Positions 1 through 7,229 of a DNA stretch of 64,000 nt are shown here, in pieces; the first letter of the stretch is position 1; each line of letters begins with the position of its first letter. Under the pieces are notes generated by a model. The model was not told the DNA's origin, made no database searches, and worked only from the letters and a program-made list of their open reading frames with translations. The translations under genes and the position numbers were made by a program. This stretch comes from Bacteroidales bacterium (GTDB lineage Bacteria > Bacteroidota > Bacteroidia > Bacteroidales > UBA932): the NCBI GenBank assembly GCA_017962235.1, contig JAGCVS010000007.1, forward strand, positions 1-64,000, written 5' to 3'.

Positions 1-112
1 CCGCCAGGAAGATACGTGACGGCAGTGGGGCGACCTTGCCCGCAACCAGCAGCCGGTACAGCGCCAGGAACAGCGCGCTGCACACGATAGTCTCAAGAAC
101 GTATGCTATCAT
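1..112 (-). CDS. N-terminus of a BlaR1/MecR1-like M56 membrane protein (partial)
   Basis: Only the first 37 codons lie in the window; the gene runs off the left edge. Translation begins MIAYVLETIVCSALFLALYR, a membrane helix followed by a short cytoplasmic loop, as at the start of the M56 (BlaR1/MecR1) membrane peptidases. The start codon overlaps the stop of the BlaI-type gene by four bases (ATGA), so the two are translationally coupled. This copies the order of the complete BlaI/M56 pair at 589-2534. The M56 assignment is inferred from context plus the hydrophobic start; the catalytic part is not visible. Confidence 0.65.
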   Translation of the reverse strand, partial: MIAYVLETIVCSALFLALYRLLVAGKVAPLPSRIFLA

Positions 113-477
113 TTCTCCAACATTTTAAGGATTTCGTCGGCCTCTTCCAGCGAGATGGCCTTATTGTCGGAGAAAAAGCTCACCAGCCGGCTCAGCGAAC
201 CTCCGAAGAAATTGTTCAACACGTCGGTCATATAGGTGCCGGTGTACTCCTCCTTGGGGATGAGAGGGTAATACTCGTAGGTCTTGCCGTAGGCTGTGTG
301 GCCTATGAAGCCCTTCTTCTCAAGGATGCGGATAAATGTTGATACGGTGTTGTAGGCGGGTTTGGGCTCGGGCATCTCGGCCAGCACGTCCTTTACAAAA
401 ACGCGCTCCTTGGCCCACACCACCTGCATAATCTGCAGCTCCGCCTGTGTCAGTTCTTGTGCTTTGCTCGTTTTCAT
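109..477 (-). CDS. BlaI/MecI-type transcriptional repressor
   Basis: A 122-residue winged-helix protein of BlaI/MecI type. The N-terminal half (about residues 8-75) has the family pattern: LTQAELQIMQVVW, then a recognition region PAYNTVSTFIRILEKKGFI and a wing with GKTYEYYP. The C-terminal half is the helical dimerisation arm that the partner peptidase cleaves in characterised systems. Length is normal. It starts directly behind a promoter that contains two inverted-repeat operators (482-527), so autoregulation is likely. It is the first gene of a two-gene unit with the truncated M56 gene. The signal sensed is unknown; in Bacteroidota these pairs are widespread and mostly unrelated to beta-lactam resistance. 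Confidence 0.88.
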   Translation of the reverse strand: MKTSKAQELTQAELQIMQVVWAKERVFVKDVLAEMPEPKPAYNTVSTFIRILEKKGFIGHTAYGKTYEYYPLIPKEEYTGTYMTDVLNNFFGGSLSRLVSFFSDNKAISLEEADEILKMLEK

Positions 478-481
478 ACCG

Positions 482-527
482 CAAAGCTATAACTAAATTT
501 TTAGTTTGACAACTATTTTTTTAGTTG
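482..527 (-). promoter_or_regulatory. Promoter with two BlaI-type operators
   Basis: On the minus strand a -7 element TAGCTTTG (482-489) lies 20 nt from a TTG -33 element (510-512), matching the Bacteroidota TTTG/TAnnTTTG promoter. Two inverted repeats cover it: AACTAAATTTTTAGTT (491-506, arms AACTAA/TTAGTT) between the two elements, and CAACTATTTTTTTAGTTG (510-527) over the -33. These are probable operators for the downstream BlaI. The -7 box ends four bases before the start codon, so the transcript would be leaderless or nearly so. Confidence 0.75.
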
Positions 528-588
528 GAAGATGTGGCGTTGCTCCCCCAAGCCCTTCATTGGTGCGATAACGAACGGTTTGTTGGAA

Positions 589-2172
589 CTAATTATTAAC
601 AGGTTTATTTGATAGATAATGTTTAGTCTCAATGACTTTTGACTCAATCACATTGATATCAGACTTGCTATGTCTTATGACTACAGGAAGGGTCAGGCGC
701 TGCTCTATAGCATGTCCGTTTAAAGTGGCTGGCTCCCACTTAGGAGAAGATGATACAATGGACAGAAGCAAATCGTCAATCTTTTCACATATACCTTCTT
801 CAATTATAACATCCTTTACTTCACCGTTCTCATCAACAGTGAACCCTACCTTTGCCGTTCCAAAATGATCACAAGAATGCCCCCCTCTGTTACAAAACCG
901 GGCAGTTACCCAATTGCGAAACGCGTGCATGTCTCGACCCTGGAATCTTGGCATGATCACAGATTCCGTAGAATAAGATGTGTACTTCTGTTCTGTGGGG
1001 AATACTTCAGGTGCAAGGATAATCGGAGCTATTTCCTGTGGCGGTCTCATACAAATAACCCAAACGCCATTCTCCGCCTTATCACCGTATTTTTCAATTG
1101 CCTCTTCTTTTTTTATCCACTTTACTGTTTCAACCTTGTGATGACTGATTGACTTAACCTCATCTGCTGATATTTCATTCTCTTCACCAGATGGACTTTT
1201 AACGATAATCAATGGCACTGCTTTAACGTTCGATCCTATGAAAACAACCGGTGGTATTTCTTGATCGTCCAGACTATTCAAATAATTTGTAACTTTGTCG
1301 TCCTCGTCATAGACAGTCTGTGCCTGCAGGCCTATGGCCAGGCAAAGGAGCGGGAGCGCATAGAGCACTCGCAGAGCCCTCAGCAGAGGGGATTTGGATT
1401 TTGACATCATAGTGATTCGATTTTTTAGGATACTGTGATTAAAGCTGTTGGCAACCGAGTAGCCGCTCTTGCCGACAGCTTTTCTTATTAATAGATATTG
1501 ATAATCCTTAATCGGGGTGCCTGCGCGAAGCACGGCATCGTCGGCCTCATATTCGTGTAACTCCTGAAGGTCGGCCAGCAGCATCCAGATAGCGGGGTTG
1601 AACCACTGGAAAGCGGCTATGGTACTTATCAGAAGCACATCCAGCGAATGGCCATATTTAATATGAGCCTTCTCGTGGTCGATGATAATCCGGTGCGGTC
1701 CTTCCCAATCAGATCGCGACATCACAATATACCGCATCCAGTTGAACGGATTGATATCCCTGTCAGTAACAATAATCTTACAGCCGTCTTCTTTATCGAC
1801 TGTCTCCCCGTGACGGATAATCCTAATGATAGAGAGTATCGACACGATAACCCGCACCAGCACAAACGTCAGCCCTGCCCAGAAAAGAATAATCAGTGCG
1901 ATTTGCCACCAAGGCGTGGAGACCGTCACAGCTGCGCCACCATCGGTCAAAATATCTCCCACGACCACCATACTACTATCTTCAATTGCAGGGGCTGGCC
2001 GACGAATGGTGATTATGCACAGCGGCAAAAGGAAACTAATTACAGCCGTAGCCAGCAAAACTATGCGGTTAAACCGGTGGAAGGTCTCTTTCTTGAGAAG
2101 GAAACGATAGAATAGGTAGAAGACGAGAAGCGCTACGGCCACCTTGGTCTCATATGTAAGAAACGACCACAT
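589..2172 (-). CDS. M56 (BlaR1-like) membrane peptidase with C-terminal TonB domain
   Basis: A 527-residue protein. The N-terminal part has hydrophobic helices near residues 8-25, 35-55 and 90-115. A zincin motif HEKAH at 166-170 and the downstream ELHEYEAD stretch (204-211) are the M56 metal-binding signature, so the protease should be active. Another membrane helix lies near 265-285. The C-terminus, about residues 420-515, reads as a TonB C-terminal domain (AKVGFTVDENGEVKDV, then KWEPATLNG) and would sit in the periplasm. The start is two bases after the stop of the upstream BlaI gene. In this family the peptidase senses an envelope signal and triggers loss of BlaI repression. The TonB domain suggests contact with an outer-membrane partner; that role is inference. 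Confidence 0.85.
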   Translation of the reverse strand: MWSFLTYETKVAVALLVFYLFYRFLLKKETFHRFNRIVLLATAVISFLLPLCIITIRRPAPAIEDSSMVVVGDILTDGGAAVTVSTPWWQIALIILFWAGLTFVLVRVIVSILSIIRIIRHGETVDKEDGCKIIVTDRDINPFNWMRYIVMSRSDWEGPHRIIIDHEKAHIKYGHSLDVLLISTIAAFQWFNPAIWMLLADLQELHEYEADDAVLRAGTPIKDYQYLLIRKAVGKSGYSVANSFNHSILKNRITMMSKSKSPLLRALRVLYALPLLCLAIGLQAQTVYDEDDKVTNYLNSLDDQEIPPVVFIGSNVKAVPLIIVKSPSGEENEISADEVKSISHHKVETVKWIKKEEAIEKYGDKAENGVWVICMRPPQEIAPIILAPEVFPTEQKYTSYSTESVIMPRFQGRDMHAFRNWVTARFCNRGGHSCDHFGTAKVGFTVDENGEVKDVIIEEGICEKIDDLLLSIVSSSPKWEPATLNGHAIEQRLTLPVVIRHSKSDINVIESKVIETKHYLSNKPVNN

Positions 2173-2174
2173 GG

Positions 2175-2534
2175 CTATTTCTCCTTCTCCACAAGTTCAA
2201 TGAGTTCCTTGAGCTGCTCCACTGTAATCTTCTCTTCCTTGACCAAGGCAGACACAGCGTTGATGTAAGAATTGTCGAAATACTTGTCTATGAGCCCGAT
2301 CAGCGAGCGCTGCTTATACTCTTCGCGTGTAACCTTGGCAAAATACTGATAAGTCGGGCCGTACGCCTTATGGTCGATAAAACCCTCTTCCTGCAAAGTA
2401 CGAACCTGGGTGGACAGGGTGGAGAAGTGCGGTCTGGGCTCCGGGTACAACTCCCTGAGCTCCCTGACGAATAACGGACCCTTCTCCCAGAAGTGATCCA
2501 TTATAACCTCTTCTTTCTTGGTAAGTCTTTTCAT
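2175..2534 (-). CDS. BlaI/MecI-type transcriptional repressor (second copy)
   Basis: A 119-residue BlaI-family repressor, MKRLTKKEEVIMDHFW at the start and the recognition segment RPHFSTLSTQVRTLQEEGFI at about residues 33-52, followed by the GPTYQYFAKV wing. The C-terminal region is acidic and helical. It is similar in layout to the BlaI at 109-477 but clearly diverged, so the two modules are probably independent or an old duplication. The M56-TonB gene follows after two bases. A well-formed promoter with operator-like repeats lies just upstream (2552-2581), consistent with autoregulation. Confidence 0.88.
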   Translation of the reverse strand: MKRLTKKEEVIMDHFWEKGPLFVRELRELYPEPRPHFSTLSTQVRTLQEEGFIDHKAYGPTYQYFAKVTREEYKQRSLIGLIDKYFDNSYINAVSALVKEEKITVEQLKELIELVEKEK

Positions 2535-2551
2535 GCGAGTTAAATTTTTTA

Positions 2552-2581
2552 CAAATATAGCTAAAAAAATTAACTACGCAA
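2552..2581 (-). promoter_or_regulatory. Promoter and operator of the second BlaI/M56 unit
   Basis: On the minus strand, TATATTTG (2552-2559) is spaced exactly 19 nt from TTG (2579-2581), a consensus Bacteroidota promoter. The spacer holds an inverted repeat seen on the plus strand as AGCTAAAAAAATTAACT (2559-2575, one mismatch between arms), and a related half-site AGTTAA lies at about 2538-2543. The arm sequence resembles the operator arms at 491-527. The leader would be about 10-12 nt. Confidence 0.75.
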
Positions 2582-2595
2582 CTAATTCCTTTTAA

Positions 2596-2928
2596 TTATA
2601 TCCTGGGCTTCCGCACAATGCGGATAATCAACGACACCAGGTAGACGAATAGCCCGTAGATGAGAGTAATCATATGGCATTTCACGCCACCCCATACTAA
2701 TACAGGGCTGATATCACCGTTTGTTTGAATCAGGGCATCCGATGCGTTGTACCAGCCTAGAGCAATACTTATAAGGCATACGACAAGCGTAGCGATGCCG
2801 ATTTCTTTCACCCAGGCGGGTGCTTTCCAGGCGGCAAACAGCAGGCATACCAGAAGGACGGTGATCAGGGACATCGTGAGAACGCCTCCTTGAACAAAGA
2901 GGCCAGGAAGGGAAGTAAGTGTAATCAT
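2596..2928 (-). CDS. Mini MotA/TolQ/ExbB-like membrane protein
   Basis: A 110-residue protein with three hydrophobic segments (about residues 15-33, 42-60 and 83-104). The last segment, GDISPVLVWGGVKCHMITLIYGLFVY, closely matches the conserved third helix of ExbB/TolQ/MotA proton-channel subunits (compare GDISPNLVAGGMKVALITT in the full ExbB at 41025-41828). The large cytoplasmic domain of true ExbB is missing. It sits next to an M56 protein that carries a TonB domain, which makes a link to TonB-type energy transfer tempting, but no ExbD is nearby. I infer the family from the motif; the function is unknown. Confidence 0.6.
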   Translation of the reverse strand: MITLTSLPGLFVQGGVLTMSLITVLLVCLLFAAWKAPAWVKEIGIATLVVCLISIALGWYNASDALIQTNGDISPVLVWGGVKCHMITLIYGLFVYLVSLIIRIVRKPRI

Positions 2929-2951
2929 AATAACAACTATTTGGTTTTTAA

Positions 2952-2959
2952 CAAAGGTA
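2952..2959 (-). promoter_or_regulatory. Probable -7 promoter element of the mini ExbB-like gene
   Basis: The minus strand reads TACCTTTG, a full match to TAnnTTTG, about 23 bases upstream of the start codon. No clear TTTG is present at the -33 distance. Confidence 0.45.
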
Positions 2960-3062
2960 CGATTTACCGAAAAGAATCCCTACTGTCAAAACCCATCGTT
3001 AGGTAGTTAAATCCCACCAACGGCAATCAGAGAATGGGTTTTAATACAAAATGACCTATCTT

Positions 3063-3070
3063 TACTTTTG
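3063..3070 (+). promoter_or_regulatory. Probable -7 promoter element of the LytTR gene
   Basis: TACTTTTG matches TAnnTTTG and ends two bases before the ATG at 3073, so the mRNA would be essentially leaderless. The -33 region is weak. Confidence 0.45.
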
Positions 3071-3072
3071 CG

Positions 3073-3804
3073 ATGAAGAATAAGCTCATAACTATTGGAT
3101 TCTGGATAGCTGCCGTCGTGTTGATTGCAGTTCTGATTATGAGCATGGGCTTCTCTTTTCCCGAAGCTCTTCTTATTGGCGTTCTATTCCTTCCGGGAGT
3201 TCTGGCAGCACGCTATTTCTTGTCCAAGATATCCTTCAAATCACGCAAAGCCGGGCTGCTGGATGCCCTGTTTCTAATACTTGCCATTATGGTGGCCGAG
3301 ACTGCATTGGTTGTACTTGCCAATATCTCTATTATCCAGATGCGTGATATTTTTCTCCTGACATATGAAGGGTATCCCAAGATGCTATTCAATCCAGTGT
3401 TCATCGGGATGACTCTAACCTTATTCATAGTTGGCGACACAGCTCTCTCCAGATATCTTGGCAAACGGTTCCCGTCAAAACAGACTCCGTTACATTTCGT
3501 CTCCGACCGCAGGACGATATCTCTCCTCAAAGACGAAATCCTATATATTGAGTCCAATGATACAGAAGTAACTGTCTATGCGACACAAGGCCGCAGTTTT
3601 CGCAACAAAACAGGTATCGGACAGTGGGAAGATATTCTTGGTGATGAATTCCTTCGGATTCACAGGTCATATATGGTCAATACAGCTCACGCTACCCTCA
3701 TAGCCCCCGATACCGTCACCGTTGCCGACGCCCGCCTTCCCGTCTCCCGCAAATACAAGGAATGGGTGTGCGCGGTGCTGCAAACAGAATCGAGGGCCTC
3801 TTGA
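3073..3804 (+). CDS. Membrane-anchored LytTR DNA-binding regulator
   Basis: A 243-residue protein. Four hydrophobic segments fill residues 5-130. The C-terminal part (about residues 140-240) is a LytTR DNA-binding domain: RRTISLLKDEILYIESNDTEVTVY, then the FLRIHRSYMVNTAHA segment and the DARLPVSRKYK ending. Such fusions are common in Bacteroidota and act as one-piece membrane regulators with no separate kinase. It stands alone on the plus strand, divergent from the mini ExbB-like gene, so its target may be either neighbour. The REP hairpins that follow its stop could also serve as its transcription end. Confidence 0.85.
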   Translation: MKNKLITIGFWIAAVVLIAVLIMSMGFSFPEALLIGVLFLPGVLAARYFLSKISFKSRKAGLLDALFLILAIMVAETALVVLANISIIQMRDIFLLTYEGYPKMLFNPVFIGMTLTLFIVGDTALSRYLGKRFPSKQTPLHFVSDRRTISLLKDEILYIESNDTEVTVYATQGRSFRNKTGIGQWEDILGDEFLRIHRSYMVNTAHATLIAPDTVTVADARLPVSRKYKEWVCAVLQTESRAS

Positions 3805-3826
3805 CAAATCGTCCGGGATATGGCGT

Positions 3827-3861
3827 GCTCCCAATGGCGTCAAATTTCTGCCATTGGGGGC
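3827..3861. repeat. REP-like palindrome, copy 1
   Basis: Arms GCTCCCAATGGC (3827-3838) and GCCATTGGGGGC (3850-3861) pair over 12 bases with one G-U-type mismatch around an 11-nt loop. It is one of four copies of the same palindrome around the Y1 transposase gene. Confidence 0.85.
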
Positions 3862-3877
3862 AGAATTGGCCGTTTTT

Positions 3878-3913
3878 GCTCCCAATGGGGGTTGGAAAAC
3901 CTCCATTGGGAGC
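3878..3913. repeat. REP-like palindrome, copy 2
   Basis: GCTCCCAATGGGGGTT (3878-3893) pairs with AACCTCCATTGGGAGC (3898-3913) over 16 positions with one wobble around a 4-nt loop. It has the same core as the other three copies and lies about 90 bases upstream of the transposase start. Confidence 0.85.
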
Positions 3914-3941
3914 AGGGAGGGTGAAAATAGGAGCAAAAAGA

Positions 3942-3974
3942 TTTGGAATCCGGGCTTTCCGGTTATTATATTTG
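3942..3974 (+). promoter_or_regulatory. Promoter of the REP-associated transposase
   Basis: TTTG at 3942-3945 and TATATTTG at 3967-3974 are separated by 21 nt, close to the usual 19-20 nt. This predicts a leader of about 25 nt before the ATG at 4004 and supports that start over the longer open frame reading through the hairpins. Confidence 0.6.
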
Positions 3975-4003
3975 TACAGGCAGAGCACTGTGGCTTTGAC
4001 AAT

Positions 4004-4891
4004 ATGATTATGAGGCAGGAGATTAAGATTTGGCTTGTCACCACAGATCATTTAGAGGATGGATTGTGGTTTCCGGAAGAAGCGGATTTCAAGGCGGGGA
4101 TGAATTACGTGGCAGTGCTCGCTGCCGACGAGTCGGTGTCCGTACTGGCTTTTGTCCTGATGTCCAATCATGTGCATTTTGTTCTGGCGGGTGTGCGCGA
4201 CGATATTGAGCGTTTCATCAACGAGTTCAAGCGGCGGCACTCAAAGTATCTTCGCAATAAATACAACATCGATAAACTGCTCAAGAGTAATGATGTGGAT
4301 ATCAGGGAGATTCCTATTGAAAATGAGTCGGTTGAACGTGCTATTGCCTATGTGCAGATGAATCCGGTTGCGGCAAACATCTGTGCACATCCGACCCAGT
4401 ATCCGTGGGGAAGCGGAAATGTATTTTTCAATGCCACGGCGCCAAAAGGTACCCGTTTGGATTCCATATCAGGTCGCTCACGTATCAGGATTCTCCACAG
4501 CAAGTCTTGCATGCCGGAGCACTGGCTGATAGGGGAGGATGGGTACATACTCCCAAGTTCTTATGTCAAGTGGGAGAATGTAGAGAAGATGTTCCGCACC
4601 CCCGGCCGAATGGACTACTTTTTAAGGACTTCCTCAAAGGCGAGGACCAGACTCGAGTCAGGAGAAGGAGCAATTCCTGGGTTCAAAGATCAGACGGTTT
4701 CATACGCACTACCTGATTTGTGTCGGACTTTATTCCAAAAAGGGTCTTTCGAAGAGCTTTCACAGCAGCAGAAGGTTGAGATGCTCCGCCAGTTGCGATA
4801 CCGTTTCTCCAGCAATATTCATCAATTGGCCCGCGTGACCGGCCTTACATACGATGCCGCTGCCAAACTGATGGATTCTCACGTTGATTGA
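4004..4891 (+). CDS. REP-associated tyrosine transposase (RAYT, Y1_Tnp/IS200-like)
   Basis: A 295-residue protein. The HUH nuclease motif is clear: FVLMSNHVHFVLAG with H56-V-H58. The candidate catalytic tyrosine is Y116 in ERAIAYVQMNPVAANIC, the equivalent of the family's YxxxNPV motif. The C-terminal 60 residues look like a helix-turn-helix (NIHQLARVTGLTYDAAAKLM). RAYTs are single-copy relatives of IS200/IS605 transposases that nick and move REP palindromes. Here two palindromes lie upstream and two downstream, the expected layout for a RAYT with its own REP family. The open frame extends back to 3722, but that part overlaps the LytTR gene and the hairpins, so I start at the ATG behind the promoter. 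It appears intact. Confidence 0.85.
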   Translation: MIMRQEIKIWLVTTDHLEDGLWFPEEADFKAGMNYVAVLAADESVSVLAFVLMSNHVHFVLAGVRDDIERFINEFKRRHSKYLRNKYNIDKLLKSNDVDIREIPIENESVERAIAYVQMNPVAANICAHPTQYPWGSGNVFFNATAPKGTRLDSISGRSRIRILHSKSCMPEHWLIGEDGYILPSSYVKWENVEKMFRTPGRMDYFLRTSSKARTRLESGEGAIPGFKDQTVSYALPDLCRTLFQKGSFEELSQQQKVEMLRQLRYRFSSNIHQLARVTGLTYDAAAKLMDSHVD

Positions 4892-4931
4892 AGTTGGTAA
4901 TCGGGTCGCGATTTTAGCGTATGCTCAAGGT

Positions 4932-5032
4932 TGGCACTTGCCTCAAAGAAACCGTGGGCGCCCGTGCCCTCGTAAAACGGGTGGGATGGAATGAGCGTTA
5001 AGCGAATAGAAGTTTCAGTGAGGCAAGTGCCA
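4932..5032. repeat. 14-bp inverted repeat downstream of the transposase gene
   Basis: TGGCACTTGCCTCA (4932-4945) is perfectly inverted as TGAGGCAAGTGCCA (5019-5032), 73 bases apart. The right arm can instead fold locally, GCCACT (5029-5034) with AGTGGC (5042-5047). The whole 464-base gap 4892-5355 has no credible gene; besides this repeat it holds palindromes 3 and 4 and the promoter of the kinase gene. It may be an RNA structure or the remains of an element boundary. Confidence 0.55.
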
Positions 5033-5106
5033 CTGAAGAGGAGTGGCAGAATAGGGGAGCATAGAGGATGTACGGTATTGAATGGAATAAAAATCGAACC
5101 GGGTAT

Positions 5107-5141
5107 GCTCCCAATTGGGTAAAACTCCCGCCATTGGGAGC
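5107..5141. repeat. REP-like palindrome, copy 3
   Basis: GCTCCCAAT (5107-5115) and ATTGGGAGC (5133-5141) are perfectly complementary over nine bases with a longer loop than in the upstream copies. Confidence 0.8.
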
Positions 5142-5157
5142 AAAAATGGTCGAAAAC

Positions 5158-5192
5158 GCTCCCAATGTAAGATATTCATTTCCATTGGGAGC
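5158..5192. repeat. REP-like palindrome, copy 4
   Basis: GCTCCCAATG (5158-5167) and CATTGGGAGC (5183-5192) are perfectly complementary over ten bases around a 15-nt loop. Copies 3 and 4 form a closely spaced pair like copies 1 and 2. Confidence 0.8.
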
Positions 5193-5316
5193 ACTTGGGC
5201 GGGCGATTGCGTGATGTGTGCGGTCAAGTTCAGGCCAATCTCAAAATAATGGCAAAAAACTACGGTTGAATGGCAGAAATATTCTAAATATTTCTTAAAA
5301 TTGTAAAAAATATCAC

Positions 5317-5337
5317 TACCTTCGTTAATCGGTTGAC
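5317..5337 (+). promoter_or_regulatory. LacI-type operator overlapping the promoter of PUL unit 1
   Basis: GTTAATCGGTTGAC (5324-5337) is a CG-centred near-palindrome (12 of 14 positions pair), the usual form of a LacI-family operator. It directly follows a -7-like TACCTTCG (5317-5324). Nearly the same core, AATCGGTTGA, recurs upstream of the second PUL unit at 24112-24124. It lies 18 bases before the kinase start codon, where a bound repressor would block initiation. The LacI protein encoded at 32262-33245 is the likely ligand; this is inference. Confidence 0.65.
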
Positions 5338-5355
5338 TAAATTAAAACAATATAC

Positions 5356-6363
5356 ATGGAACGTAAAGGTATCATAGCGGTGGGCAACTGGATTGTTGAC
5401 TCCGTAAAATTCATCACTGTGTACCCCCAGAAGGGTAATCTGACAAACATTATCGGACAAGACCAGGGTCTGGGCGGCTGCGCACACAATGTGATTGCAG
5501 ACCTGGCAAGTCTCAAGAGCGGACTGCCCATGTATGCCGGCGGCTGCATCGGAGACGACGAGTACGGCCGCATGTGTATTGATACCTGCGAGCGTCTGGG
5601 CATAGACCACAGCAATATCAAGGTCCTCCCCGGAGAAGCCACTTCATATACCGATGTGATGTCGGAGGTGGAGGGTGGCCGTGCCCGCACTTTCTTCCAC
5701 TGCCGCGGCGCAAACGCCAAGCTTACCGTAGAGCAGGTGCTCTCTGCAAAATCGCCTGCCAAGATTTTCCACCTGGGTTATCTGCTGTTGCTGGACGGCC
5801 TTGATAAAGAGGATCCCGAATATGGTGTGGCTGCTGCCCGTGCGCTGGACGGTCTGCTGGCTCAGGGTTATGAGACCAGCGTGGACGTCGTTTCTGAAGA
5901 GAGCGACCGCTATCAGAAGATAGTTCTCCCGTGCCTCAAGTATACCGATTACCTCATCGTGAATGAGGTGGAGGCGGAGAACAGCCTGGGCATCGAGCTC
6001 CGCGCAGCCGACGGTTCCATAAAGATGTCGGATGTAGAGGAGGCTGCCCGTGCGCTGCTGGACAAGGGCGTCCGCAAGATGGTGGTTATCCACTTCCCGG
6101 AGGGTGGCGTGGCTGCCACCAAGGCTGGCCGCTGCTGCAGCGCTCCCAGCTTCAGCCCCGCAAAGGAGGAGATTGTATCCACCGTGGGTGCGGGCGACGC
6201 GTTCTGCGCCGGAGCCCTGTATGCAATCCACGAGGGCTACGACCTTGAGGACCTGCTCGACTTCGCATCGGCTTGCGCCCGCTTCAACCTGTTCAGCACC
6301 ACCTCTACCGGCGGCGCTCCCACCCTGGAGGCAGTAAAAGAGTTTATCGCATCCCGCAAATAA
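5356..6363 (+). CDS. PfkB-family sugar kinase (probable fructokinase)
   Basis: A 335-residue cytoplasmic kinase of the PfkB/ribokinase family. GGCAHNVIADLA at residues 40-51 is the N-terminal sugar-binding signature and STVGAGDAFCAGAL (about 275-288) is the C-terminal ATP/anion-hole signature with catalytic base D281. It is the first gene behind a LacI-type operator and is followed after 15 bases by a D-lyxose/mannose isomerase gene. The isomerase can make fructose from mannose, so fructose is the most likely substrate, giving fructose-6-phosphate. Ribose, adenosine or another ketose cannot be excluded from sequence. Confidence 0.8.
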   Translation: MERKGIIAVGNWIVDSVKFITVYPQKGNLTNIIGQDQGLGGCAHNVIADLASLKSGLPMYAGGCIGDDEYGRMCIDTCERLGIDHSNIKVLPGEATSYTDVMSEVEGGRARTFFHCRGANAKLTVEQVLSAKSPAKIFHLGYLLLLDGLDKEDPEYGVAAARALDGLLAQGYETSVDVVSEESDRYQKIVLPCLKYTDYLIVNEVEAENSLGIELRAADGSIKMSDVEEAARALLDKGVRKMVVIHFPEGGVAATKAGRCCSAPSFSPAKEEIVSTVGAGDAFCAGALYAIHEGYDLEDLLDFASACARFNLFSTTSTGGAPTLEAVKEFIASRK

Positions 6364-6378
6364 CTAAAAACTTAAAAT

Positions 6379-7053
6379 ATGAAACGTTCAGAAATCAACG
6401 CGATTATCCGCGAGAACAAAGAGCTTTGCCGCAAAGGCCACTTTTATCTCCCCGCCTGGGCGGACTGGACTCCCGCTGACTGGGCAAAGAAGGGTAAGGA
6501 GTGCATAGAGATCAAGCGCAACTGCATGGGTTGGGACATCACCGACTTTGGCAGCGGCGATTTTGAGAAGATAGGCCTCTCCCTTATCACACTTCGCAAC
6601 GGCAACCCCGAGTTTGACCGCAAGCCTTACTGCGAGAAAATCATGATGGTACGTCCCGGTCAGGTTACCCCGACCCACTTCCACTGGAACAAGATGGAGG
6701 ATATCATTTTTCGCGAGGGTGACGGCGAATTCTGCATGAAACTCTGGAATGCCGACCCCAAGACAGAGGAACTGATTGAGGGTGGCACCGTGAAGCTGAA
6801 AGTGGATGGCGTAGTTACCGAATTCGAGGCAGGCAAGACATATAAGATCAAGAAGGGTCAGAGCGTATGCTACACCCCGTATATCTACCACACTTTCTGG
6901 GCAGAGGGGGCAACCTGCCTGATTGGTGAGGTATCCATGGTGAACGACGACGCTACCGACAACCGCTTCTGGGAGCCCATCGGCCGCTTCCCCAAGATTG
7001 AAGAGGACGAACCCGCAGAGGCACTGCTCTGCACCGAATACCCCGAACTTTAA
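6379..7053 (+). CDS. D-lyxose/D-mannose ketol-isomerase (cupin)
   Basis: A 224-residue cupin enzyme of the D-lyxose ketol-isomerase family (EC 5.3.1.15). The metal ligands expected in this fold are visible: H100, H102 and E107 in THFHWNKMEDI, and H171 in YIYHTFWAEG. Length matches the family. Members isomerise D-lyxose to D-xylulose and also D-mannose to D-fructose. Next to four GH92 mannosidase genes and a PfkB kinase gene the mannose reaction is the sensible one, giving a phosphotransferase-free route from mannose to fructose-6-phosphate. It shares the operon of the kinase. The substrate call is inference; the family call is firm. Confidence 0.85.
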   Translation: MKRSEINAIIRENKELCRKGHFYLPAWADWTPADWAKKGKECIEIKRNCMGWDITDFGSGDFEKIGLSLITLRNGNPEFDRKPYCEKIMMVRPGQVTPTHFHWNKMEDIIFREGDGEFCMKLWNADPKTEELIEGGTVKLKVDGVVTEFEAGKTYKIKKGQSVCYTPYIYHTFWAEGATCLIGEVSMVNDDATDNRFWEPIGRFPKIEEDEPAEALLCTEYPEL

Positions 7054-7110
7054 GGTCTCCCACTTTACGTGAACGAATGGAGAATTAAAGCCCGAAGGGC
7101 GTAGGGTAAG

Positions 7111-7131
7111 TCCTTCCCCCGGGGGGAAGGA
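7111..7131. repeat. GC-rich perfect hairpin between isomerase and dehydrogenase genes
   Basis: TCCTTCCCCC runs straight into GGGGGGAAGGA, a ten-base palindrome with almost no loop, preceded by a smaller GCCCGAAGGGC hairpin near 7090. No T-run follows, so it is not a standard terminator. It may be a dispersed palindromic repeat or an mRNA processing/stability element within the 176-base gap 7054-7229. Confidence 0.5.
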
Positions 7132-7229
7132 TTTAGGATGGGGGATGCGTTATAAAGGGTTGTGAGAGGGCTGGTTGTGCCAGGGAGATGTTGGATAACA
7201 GTAAAACGGTAGAAGACCAAATAAGGTAT

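Noticed and set aside
109-2534. A beta-lactam resistance operon (bla/mec)
   Set aside because: No beta-lactamase or PBP2a gene is present, and BlaI/M56 pairs in Bacteroidota are usually general envelope regulators.
3722-4003. N-terminal extension of the transposase frame
   Set aside because: It overlaps the LytTR gene end and both upstream palindromes; transposase similarity and promoter support 4004.
4892-5355. tRNA or CRISPR in the largest gene-free stretch
   Set aside because: No cloverleaf with a T-loop consensus and no regularly spaced direct repeats; the repeats there are inverted and belong to the REP family or the 14-bp pair.
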